Shown here: positions 26,559-35,700 of the stretch, piece after piece
Layout: every line of letters begins with the position of its first letter
Numbering within the stretch: position 1 is the stretch's first letter
NCBI RefSeq assembly: GCF_013214175.1
Contig: NZ_JABSPA010000003.1
Coordinates: 310,001-374,000 of the forward strand
Direction: 5' to 3'
DNA length: 64,000 nucleotides
Source: Colwellia sp.
GTDB taxonomy: Bacteria > Pseudomonadota > Gammaproteobacteria > Enterobacterales > Alteromonadaceae
Notes under the pieces: model-generated
Database searches by the model: none
Told to the model about the DNA's origin: nothing
What the model saw: the letters and a program-made list of their open reading frames with translations, nothing else
Translations under genes and position numbers: made by a program

Positions 26559-29477
26559 ATGAGAAAGAACAACGTTACTTTAATCGCAACTTTAGTTGCA
26601 GCAGCATTAGGTGTTAGTACACTTAGCGGTTGCAATACCACAGAGTCTACTGCTAACACTCAATCGGTATTAGCTAACTCGCTATTAGCCAACCAAACGG
26701 TAGTTAAAAGTCAAAATGATCAACGTCTTTACCGTTATGTAGAGCTCGATAATGGCTTAAAAGTAATACTCGTTTCTGACAGTAGCGCTGATAAATCTGC
26801 TGCATCAATGGATGTACATATAGGTCACATGGCTGATCCTGAAGATCGTGAAGGTCTTGCCCATTTCTTAGAACATATGTTGTTTTTAGGTACTGATAAA
26901 TACCCTAAAGTGGGTGAATACAATGAATATTTAAAAGCGAATGGCGGTTGGTCAAACGCAGGAACAGGCCAAGAGCATACCAATTATTTTTTCCAAGTAA
27001 ATCAAGACTCCTTAGAAGATGCCACCGACCGTTTTGCGCAATTTTTTATCTCGCCTAGTTTAGATAAGCAATACGTAGACCGAGAAAAAAATGCGGTTCA
27101 CTCTGAATACAGCATGAAGATTAAAGATGATGCTCGCCGTATCAGAGAAGTATTAAAAGACACGCGCAACCCAGCACATCCATCAAGTCAATTCTCGGTA
27201 GGTAATTTAGATACCTTAGCTGATCGCGAAAATGATTTACTTATTGATGACTTAAAAGCACTTTATAAAGAGAATTATACTGCCAGTCGTATGTCACTTT
27301 CGTTAGTGGGTCGTGAAGATCTCGATACATTAGAAAAATGGGCGCGTGAAAAATTTTCAGCCATTCCAAATAATGGTTCAAAATCTACTCCGGTAACGAT
27401 GAAGCCTTATTTAGCGGAGCAGTTAGGCGTACAAATTAATATCGAACCAATGAAAGATACCCGAAAATTAACCTTGGCATTTCCTGTTACTAAATCAACT
27501 CAGTACTTTGAAGAAAAGCCACTTCAAATTATCGCATCCTTACTCGGTCAAGAGGGCAAAGGTAGCTTATATAGCCATCTGAAAAACCAGGGGTTAATAG
27601 AATCTTTAGGTACAGGCGCTTATGGTCCTGATGATTTTGAACGTGCTTCCATAAGTATGACACTGACACCTAAAGGTCTAGCCAATTATAAACAAGTTAC
27701 TGAAGCGGTATTTTCTTATTTAGCACTGTTATCAAATGAGAAATACAACCAAACGTACTTTAAAGAACAAGCCGCTATTTCAAAAAATAGCTTTGATTTT
27801 TTAGAAAAACAGGATGCAGCAGATACGGCTAGTAGCCTTTCGCGACAGTTACAGTACTTTTCACCAAAAAATATTTTAAATGAAGGGTATTTGTATAATG
27901 AATATTCTCATCAATTAGTTACTGAATATTTGGCGCAGTTAACACCTGAGAATATGCGCTTAGTATTAGTTGCTAAAGGTTTAACAACGGATAAAGTTCA
28001 GCCTGAATATAATACTCCTTATTCAATGACTAAAATCAGTGCAGAAGACATTAGTCGTTATCAATCACCTAAAACGATTGATGCCTTTTCGTTACCAGCG
28101 CCTAACCCGTTTATTGCTACTAACCTAACAATGAAAAAAATAGAGTCAGATGTAAACAACCCAGTGGTTGTTTTTGAAAAATCAGGTTTTACATTGTGGC
28201 ACAAGCAAGACACTGAATTTAGAGTGCCTAAAGCCTCTGTTAACGTACAGATATATTCTGACCAAGCAGGAAAAGATACTTTATCTCGTGCTCAAAACTA
28301 TCTTTACAGTGCGTTATTAAAAGACAGTTTAAATGAGTTTGGTTATCCGGCTAAAGAAGCTGGATTACACTATAACGTTTGGTCTACTAGTGCAGGAATG
28401 GGCTTTGGCGTAAATGGCTATGATGAAAAACAAGCCATGCTGTTAAGTACTATTAATAAACGTGTTCGACATTTGGATATTAATGACGCGGCTTTTAATT
28501 TACACAAAGCTCGCTTAGTACGACAATGGAATAATGCTAAATTTGATCGCCCATACAGCCAAGCACGTTCAGCGTTAAGACAAATACAGCGTACTAAAAC
28601 CTATTCAGCTAAAGCATTAGCCAGTGCACTTTCAACGGTAACACCAAAACAACTCGCGCAATATATTAACGATTTCCATAAGGCGATTGAAGTTGAAGTA
28701 TTGGTACACGGTAATATGCTAAAAGCAGAGTCTGTTCAATTGGGCAAAACGCTTTATGCGCTTAATATGACAAACTCTACAGCTAAAGAACGCGCTAATA
28801 AAGTTGTTAAGTTAAACAATACTAGTCATGAATTGATTCAAGAATTAGTAGTAGACCATAACGATTCAACCATCGTTGAAAGCTACATTAGTAATGATGA
28901 TTCATTTGCTAATCGCGCTAAATATGGTTTATTTGGTAGCATGATTAGCGCTCCTTTCTTTAAATCTCTGCGTACCGATCAGCAACTTGGCTATATTGTC
29001 AGTGGTCGAAATACCAAGTTACAAAATCTACCGGGTTTGTCCTTTTTAGTTCAGTCACCTAAAGCGGGTCCGGTTGAATTAAAACGCCGTATCGATCAAT
29101 TCATGACTGATTTCAAAGGTACATTAAATGAGATGACCGCTGAAAAATTTGATGAATACAAACAAGGGCTGATTAAAGATTTACAAGCCAAAGATAAAAA
29201 CTTAAATGAGCGCACACGACATTACTGGTCAGAAATTAATGACAAGATGTTTGATTTTAATAGCAAAGAAAAAATTGTTGCTGAAGTTGAAAAATTATCG
29301 CATAGCGATATGGAAGCGTTTTTCTCTTCAGTAATTGAAAAAGTTCAACCTATTATTGTGCGAAGCTTTGGTACTGCCCATCAAGGTGATGATGATTACA
29401 AGCAAGCTTTAAAAGACAAGAGCATTTGTCGCACTGAACCGTGTTTTACTAATGAACTTAATAAGGTGGTGAGATAA
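26559..29477 (+). CDS. ptrA: Pitrilysin-like M16 zinc protease, lipoprotein
   Basis: A large exported protease of the insulinase/pitrilysin family. I start it at 26559 (MRKNNVTLIATLVAAA) since it has an AAGGA site and gives a lipoprotein leader ending LSGCN; in-frame starts farther upstream exist. The inverted zinc motif HxxEH is His102, Glu105, His106 in AHFLEHMLFLGTDKYP. All four M16 half-domains fit in 972 residues; the C-terminal part has FFKSLRTDQQLGYIVSG, typical of pitrilysin and IDE. It should degrade peptides in the periplasm. It has no operon partners, and a strong terminator follows. Confidence 0.88.
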   Translation: MRKNNVTLIATLVAAALGVSTLSGCNTTESTANTQSVLANSLLANQTVVKSQNDQRLYRYVELDNGLKVILVSDSSADKSAASMDVHIGHMADPEDREGLAHFLEHMLFLGTDKYPKVGEYNEYLKANGGWSNAGTGQEHTNYFFQVNQDSLEDATDRFAQFFISPSLDKQYVDREKNAVHSEYSMKIKDDARRIREVLKDTRNPAHPSSQFSVGNLDTLADRENDLLIDDLKALYKENYTASRMSLSLVGREDLDTLEKWAREKFSAIPNNGSKSTPVTMKPYLAEQLGVQINIEPMKDTRKLTLAFPVTKSTQYFEEKPLQIIASLLGQEGKGSLYSHLKNQGLIESLGTGAYGPDDFERASISMTLTPKGLANYKQVTEAVFSYLALLSNEKYNQTYFKEQAAISKNSFDFLEKQDAADTASSLSRQLQYFSPKNILNEGYLYNEYSHQLVTEYLAQLTPENMRLVLVAKGLTTDKVQPEYNTPYSMTKISAEDISRYQSPKTIDAFSLPAPNPFIATNLTMKKIESDVNNPVVVFEKSGFTLWHKQDTEFRVPKASVNVQIYSDQAGKDTLSRAQNYLYSALLKDSLNEFGYPAKEAGLHYNVWSTSAGMGFGVNGYDEKQAMLLSTINKRVRHLDINDAAFNLHKARLVRQWNNAKFDRPYSQARSALRQIQRTKTYSAKALASALSTVTPKQLAQYINDFHKAIEVEVLVHGNMLKAESVQLGKTLYALNMTNSTAKERANKVVKLNNTSHELIQELVVDHNDSTIVESYISNDDSFANRAKYGLFGSMISAPFFKSLRTDQQLGYIVSGRNTKLQNLPGLSFLVQSPKAGPVELKRRIDQFMTDFKGTLNEMTAEKFDEYKQGLIKDLQAKDKNLNERTRHYWSEINDKMFDFNSKEKIVAEVEKLSHSDMEAFFSSVIEKVQPIIVRSFGTAHQGDDDYKQALKDKSICRTEPCFTNELNKVVR

Positions 29478-29578
29478 TTGTTATTGTCTCATTAAGTGAA
29501 TGTTGAAATGTTTAATACATCCTTTAATACATTGCTTAATAAGTTGAATAATAAGTAAACCTACTTGTTTACTTGATC

Positions 29579-29610
29579 AAAAAGGCCTCATTGTATGAGG
29601 CCTTTTTTTG
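29579..29610 (+). terminator. Rho-independent terminator of the M16 lipoprotease gene
   Basis: AAAAAGGCCTCA and TGAGGCCTTTTTTT form a strong hairpin with a 5-nt loop and a T-run. The remainder of the gap to 29907 is AT-rich with nothing else recognised. Confidence 0.92.
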
Positions 29611-29907
29611 TTCTTAACCGTATCCTTAAATATGCCGTAACTGTGTTTACAATCTAAGTTCAATTGGATTCTGCATAATAAAGGTGTCAAGTACACCAAA
29701 CAGATTCGAACACGTTGATATAAAACCGAACATAACCCCCTAAACTATTTATTCATTAAGAATCTAATTCGTTGATAATATTATATAAATAAAAACAATT
29801 AACTTTGGCATAAAACTTTCAATATAAGGGTAAGCATCGTAATTAAATAGTGCAATTATTCAGGTATTAAACCGCTTGAATACCGCTATACATCGACAAG
29901 GACACTT

Positions 29908-30882
29908 ATGAAAAACACTTTATTATTTACCCTATTGTTAACTGTTTTTACCACCGTAGTAGAGGCGAGTGAACAAAAAAACACCACTAATGTGGCTTCA
30001 GAAAACTTACTTTCTTCACTAACACAAAAGCAATGGATTCATGGCTCACAGGACTGTAATACTATTACAGACCCTGCCATTGAGGTGTTTCAATATAATG
30101 ATTCAAGTTATATTTTACGCCAGAGTAAGTGTCTGACTTTTGAGGCCCCTTTTATTTATGTATTGGTGGGGGATGAAAAAATACTGGTTATTGATACCGG
30201 AGCAACAGATGATGTTGAAGAGCTTTCTGTGTATAAAACTGTGTTGGCTTTGCAAAAGAAACATAACGAAAAAGAGCAGGGTGTTGAGCGTGAGATACTA
30301 GTAATACACACTCATAGTCATAGTGATCACTATGGCGGTGATGCCCAGTTTATCGACCAAGAAAAGGTCACCCTGGTGCCAGCAAGTGCTGATGGTATTA
30401 ACGACTTTTTTGCCTTTGAGGACTGGCCAAATAAGCCGACTACACTCGAGCTTGGTGGTCGTAGCATTACTATTATTCCAACCCCAGGTCATCAAGAAGA
30501 AGCAGTTTCAATTTACGATGAGCAAACCAAGTGGTTACTTACCGGTGATACATTTTACCCCGGTTATGTTTACATTAAAGACTGGCACGATTACAAAGCT
30601 AGTATCAGCCGTTTAACCGCATTTACTAATGAAAATACTGTTAGCGCCATCTTAGGCTCACATATTGAAATGAAAAGCAGTGCTGGTGAATATTATGAAA
30701 TAGGAACGACATACCAACCGCAAGAAGCTTCTTTAGTTTTAACAACAGCAGATTTAGTTGCGTTGAATACAGCAATGAGTGAATTAGATGAGCCAGATAA
30801 AGTTGCTTTAGAAGGATTGATTGTTGAGCCACTGGGCTTTCTCCCAAAACTTATCGGTAGCATTGTTGGCCTATTTTTTTGA
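29908..30882 (+). CDS. Exported metallo-beta-lactamase-fold hydrolase
   Basis: A 324-residue exported protein: signal peptide MKNTLLFTLLLTVFTTVVEA, then an MBL fold with the metal motif HTHSHSDHYGG (residues ~131-141). Further ligands are seen in IPTPGHQEEA, LTGDTFYPG and ILGSHIE. These suit a two-zinc hydrolase, but the substrate is unknown; no evidence singles out beta-lactams. It is monocistronic. Confidence 0.85.
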   Translation: MKNTLLFTLLLTVFTTVVEASEQKNTTNVASENLLSSLTQKQWIHGSQDCNTITDPAIEVFQYNDSSYILRQSKCLTFEAPFIYVLVGDEKILVIDTGATDDVEELSVYKTVLALQKKHNEKEQGVEREILVIHTHSHSDHYGGDAQFIDQEKVTLVPASADGINDFFAFEDWPNKPTTLELGGRSITIIPTPGHQEEAVSIYDEQTKWLLTGDTFYPGYVYIKDWHDYKASISRLTAFTNENTVSAILGSHIEMKSSAGEYYEIGTTYQPQEASLVLTTADLVALNTAMSELDEPDKVALEGLIVEPLGFLPKLIGSIVGLFF

Positions 30883-31061
30883 TAAGTAAATGATTAGACC
30901 ACCTAGATAACTTGTGCTAACTTTTAATTATCATGGTGTCATAGTTGATTAGTTAAGATTGAACTACGAAATCATTAGTACAAAGTGATTGTCTGTTTTA
31001 TAAACGAATGTTATAAAAATAGCAGCAATAAAAAAATACTAATTAACAATAGGTTTTGATA

Positions 31062-32141
31062 ATGGATTATCGTGAGTCGATCGTGAGTTTAGGCATAACG
31101 GACAAATTACTTTGTCCTTGTTGCGGTAGCCAACAACATCGTGTCAATTCAGTGATCACTTATAGTTTTTATTTTTTTGAGTACTTGCCTATTTTTCCGG
31201 TCAAGCGAGATACACGAGTCGAATGTTTACAATGTCAAAACCGTGCAGAGGTTACTAATAACACCTCGGACCGAAAGCTAATTTTTTCTGATTTCAGTTT
31301 GGCATTTTTCAACAAGCTACGCTTGCTTAGTACTTTTACTGGCAGCATTATTATCATCCTACTGCTGAGTTATTACTTTTCGGAAGAACAAAAAAAACAC
31401 CGTCAGAGCCAAGCGTATATCGAAGCACCTAAAATTAACGATTTTTATTATTTAGACTATCGAGAAACTTCAGGAGATCGACGTCCACAGCACAAATATC
31501 GACTTGCGAAAATTGTAGATATTACGGGGGGCACAGTATCTCTTACTTATGGTAATTACTTTTATTCACTAAAACATTCTTTGAGCAATGGTGTGAGCTT
31601 TGGCCACAGTACAAATGTTCATTATTTCGAAAAACAACGGCATAATTTTTCTTATGCGGAATTAGATAGCTTGTTTGAACAAGGTTTTATCTATCGAGTA
31701 GTGCGGCCAGAGCTTTTTTCGATCGGTAGAAATAGAGCGGTTTATATGATTGATGGCATCGCTGTGACTAACACTACAGTTGATAAAGAAGAATGGCACT
31801 ATATCCCTGGCAAGCGCGAAAATACCCAAGGGGTGGCTTTCCTTAAAGCAAGTTATATTCAAGATGGCATTGAGCAAGCTTTTAACTTATTGAAACAATC
31901 GGCAGAATTAGGCTATGCACCAGGACAAACCAACTTGGCTGAACTCTACTTAACTTTCACCGACATTGAAGGAAGTGGTGATGTTGAAAAGGCGGCTCAA
32001 TGGCTATTTCAGGCCGCTTTGCAAGGTTATCAGCCAGCAATAGAAAAGTATCGGGTGATCTGTCAATTAGAAGAAGCCTGTCATATTGAAGACTTTTATC
32101 AAGCGTTAAATGAAGCCGGCACTAATTATCAGATTCATTAA
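31062..32141 (+). CDS. Zinc-ribbon / transmembrane / Sel1-like protein, paralogue A
   Basis: Not a named family to me. Cys18/Cys21 (CPCCGSQQH) and Cys55/Cys58 (CLQC) make a putative zinc ribbon, followed by a TM segment (~89-106). The middle has YIEAPKINDFYYLDY and a beta-rich domain, and the C-terminus has two Sel1-type repeats (AFNLLKQSAELGYAPGQTNL, AAQWLFQAALQGYQPAIEKY). The start at ATG 31062 is preferred over TTG 31056. It shares all these parts with the gene at 40466-41470. It likely sits in the inner membrane with both ends in one compartment or split; topology is uncertain. Confidence 0.75.
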   Translation: MDYRESIVSLGITDKLLCPCCGSQQHRVNSVITYSFYFFEYLPIFPVKRDTRVECLQCQNRAEVTNNTSDRKLIFSDFSLAFFNKLRLLSTFTGSIIIILLLSYYFSEEQKKHRQSQAYIEAPKINDFYYLDYRETSGDRRPQHKYRLAKIVDITGGTVSLTYGNYFYSLKHSLSNGVSFGHSTNVHYFEKQRHNFSYAELDSLFEQGFIYRVVRPELFSIGRNRAVYMIDGIAVTNTTVDKEEWHYIPGKRENTQGVAFLKASYIQDGIEQAFNLLKQSAELGYAPGQTNLAELYLTFTDIEGSGDVEKAAQWLFQAALQGYQPAIEKYRVICQLEEACHIEDFYQALNEAGTNYQIH

Positions 32142-32148
32142 AGTAATT

Positions 32149-32600
32149 AACTAGGACACCCACTGTTAATTACTTAGTTCGTCTAAAATAAATGGTGTTA
32201 GAGTAAATTTCAATGATTTGTCGCGGTGGCGACGACACCCAAAAGAGAAGGGGGGCTAAACGCGTTATACCTAAAATAAGCCCTCTGGAATCCCTCGGCG
32301 CTGCGGCATCAAAGGTAATCCTACATTCAGCACAATATCTTCGACGTAACAGTAATGAAGGCACATCAGGACAATATGCTCCTGATGGCGAAGACTGCCG
32401 ATTTTCATGGACGAATATCGGCAGGTATTGACTGTAAACACAAAGTTGATGATTTATGCTTTCACTGAGTAGGGCATCGCAGGGGTTCCAAGGTACGTCA
32501 CCCCTTGGTGTGTTCGCCACTGTTCTGCCAAGCAGAGAATCAAACTCCAAGTTTAGGTTGGAAGCACCAAACATAACAGAGCGCTGATGTTAGCCCCCTT
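32149..32600. repeat. Mosaic repeat plus a 38-bp shared flank
   Basis: 32149-32186 (AACTAGGACACCCACTGTTA and onward to TCGTCTAA) recurs at 38250-38287. Then follow AATAAATGGTGTTAGAGTAA, GTCGCGGTGGCGACGACACC, TGGAATCCCTCGGCGCTGCG, a GAAGACTGCCGATTTTCATG / GGCAG inverted piece, CACTGAGTAGGGCATCGCAG, TGTTCGCCACTG and GCCAAGCAGAGAATCAAACT. The right end is degraded. Open frames here only read the repeat. Confidence 0.8.
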
Positions 32601-32652
32601 TGGTTGTGCTCTGAAATGGTTGTGTAAACACTTAAACGTGTACTTAAATTTA

Positions 32653-32680
32653 GATAAAAAAAGGCGGCATCGGCCGCCTT
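32653..32680 (-). terminator. Terminator of the giant lipoprotein gene
   Basis: On the minus strand AAGGCGGCCGATGCCGCCTT is followed by TTTTT; the stem is 8 bp of GC-rich sequence. It lies 23 bp past the stop codon at 32703. Confidence 0.88.
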
Positions 32681-32702
32681 AGTTTATGGGCTATTGGTAA
32701 CC

Positions 32703-35700
32703 TTAGAGTGACAATTTATTGAGGATTACACTGATCCCGCTATTTGAAATAATGTAGAGCTGTTCATTATAGAAAAATAATGACGACGGATTGGTTAAAG
32801 AGCTATCCGTAGACTCTAGGGTAAAACTTTCTGTTTCATATTTTTTAACCATGCCATCACTTTCAATGGTATACATTTTATTATTTGTGGCATCAAAAGT
32901 GACTTTTTTGATTAAATTCCCTACTGTAGATATGTTATTGACGAAGGTCATATCTGAGGAATAGAATAAGTCACCGCCTCGGGTTATTAAGTACTCGCCA
33001 TCAGGATTTAGCCATATATTGCCGTTCATTCTATAGTCACCATGATAAGGAGAGTCTCCTAATGAGGTGATTGCTGTACCGCTGATATCAAACTTTTCAA
33101 TATCAGAAGGAGATGAATCGGTATCCGCCGCATAAACGTAGTTTTCATTTGGGTGAATTGCTAACTTTGATGCTTGCCTAATCCCCCAGCTGCCCAACTT
33201 TTCACCGGTACTGGCTTGGTAGACAAAGATATCTGTCCACTGACCTGAGCCCGACGTTACAATGAGTTTATCTTGACTGGTTGCCACAAGATCATAAGGG
33301 TCAGTATTAATTTTATAGGTTTTGGTGATCGCTTTTTGTGTAGCATCAAGCAAGCTAATATAACCTTCTTGATCTTCCTCCCAATAATACGAACTATGTT
33401 CTTGCACTAAATGGGCAATGAATAACGTTTTAGAAGTAGCGTTAAAGAAAATACTTTCAGGTGCAAAATCAAATTCAAAATATCGTTCAGTTTTACCTGT
33501 TGCTAAGTTGAATTGATAAAGCCTTTTAGCACCTTTATCGCTAAAGTAGACTAAGCCATTTTCTGCATCCACCGCTAAATCAGTTATCGAAAAATCTAGG
33601 GTAAAGGCTTCACTGTTTGTTACTTCAACGCCAAAGTCAGTCCCTTGTGTTACGGTAAGTTGTTGAACACTTTTATGTATTAGTCCGCCACTATCTTTTA
33701 CCTGTAGTACAGCCGTATAAGTACCAGCAACGGTATATTTTTTCTCTGCTGATGTAGAGCTTGAGTAGCTGGTGTCCCATTCGCCGTCATTTTCAAAATC
33801 CCACTTAAATTGTAATTGAGATAGTAGGTCTTCTGCATCTAGGCTATCACTCGCTTCAAAGGTGATAGTATCGCTGGTATCCGGCATTTCTGGTGTTGAA
33901 GTAAACTCAGCTATCGGCGCAGTATTAGAGCCACACGTTAGGCATGGATGAGTGTAACGAATCATAAGCTCGTTGCTCGTTGCGACAAGCAGCTCATTAT
34001 TATACATTGAAAGCCATTGCGCAGAAGAGCTTGCAGCGATAGTGCCTACTTTTTCAAATGAGGTCATATTGTAATAATGAATATCGCCCTCGGTGGTCAA
34101 AATAAAGAGTAGCTTTTGCGCCTGGTCAATAATGATGTCACGAAAATATCCGATATTTTCACCGAGATTAACAACAAGACTCATGTCGTGTGCTAAATAA
34201 ACCTTGCCAGATAATGAGATGATGTATTTACCATCTGGGCTTAACCATAAGGCCGATTTACTATTACCATACTCAGATTCCAAAGTATTGGAAAGGTAAC
34301 TTATCGTAGAGCTACTAATACTATATTTATAGATGTATGAGTAATTATCTTGTTGAGTAAATAAATATTGCTCATCCTCGGATAAAGTTAAAGTTGTTTC
34401 CCTGCTTATATTTGGGTTAACCAGCTGAGTGCCAGTGTTTGTATCATAAACAATAAAATCACCTTGATATGTCCCAGATGAAATAAGTAGCTTTCCATCG
34501 GAAGTTGCCACTATGTCATATGGAGAAGTATTAATTTCCAAGGTATCTATTCTTGTTTTGTTGTCAACATTGAACACGGCAACAAAACCGCGTGCAGACT
34601 CTTGCCATTGATATTCGTTGTGCTCTTTTTCTAACAGAGTGACATAAAGTCGCCCTGTGTCTTTTTGCAGATAGAGGCGGTCAGGTGCATAGATAAAATT
34701 GAAATATTTAAGTGTTTCACCGGTGACTAAATCAAGAATATAGAGTTTTTTATCATTTTTATCTATGATGAATTGCAGGCCAAGTGTTTGATCGCTGACT
34801 AGATCTGATATGGTGTAATCTAGCTGATAGGCTATGCTGTCAGTAACATCTATACCGTCATCTATACCTTGCGCGACATGGAATGTATGTTCGCTGATAT
34901 GTGAACCACCTAGCGAGTCTTTAACTTGCAATCGAATGGTTTTTTCACCGGACAATATATATTTTGTTTCAGCACTGATTTCTGACGAATAACTGGTATC
35001 CCATTGGTTATCGTTATTAAAATCCCATCTAAATTGCAAAGCGTCTAATGAATCTTCGATATCTGTTGAAGCACTGGCATCTGTTATAAAAGTATCTGTG
35101 GTATCGCCATCTAATGGACTAACTTCAAATGATGACACTGGCACTATGTTATCGCCGCAAGTAGGACAAGGATGATCCCAAGTTAATAACTGGATGTTTT
35201 CGCCAAAGGCATAAAGTATATTGTCAAAAAGAGCTAATTTATTGACCTCTTTAGCATTTTGCAGTTGCGCGATTTTTTCGTAACTTAAGGTATTAAAATA
35301 GGCAATTGTTTCATTACTTGTTAAAGCAAATAACAGATTGTTTTCTTGGTCAAAAATAACGTCCTCGAACGTCTCTCCGTTGTCACTTAGACTGGCAACG
35401 TAGGTCATATCGCTGGCTTTAAATAAGTCGCCACCGCGAGTAACTATATAATTGCCATCAGGTGTTAGCCACACGTTGCCATAGAAACGATGGTCACCAT
35501 GATAGGGCGAATCTGAAAGTGATTGAATGCCTTCTACGCTGATATCGTATTTTTCAACATCAGAAGGTGATAAGTCAGTATTTGCTGCAAATAGCCACTC
35601 TTCGTCAGGGTGCAATGAAATTTTTGATTGCTGTCGAATGCCAGTAGATCCCAAAACCTCACCATTTTCAGCATTGTAGGCATAGATATTTGTCCATTGG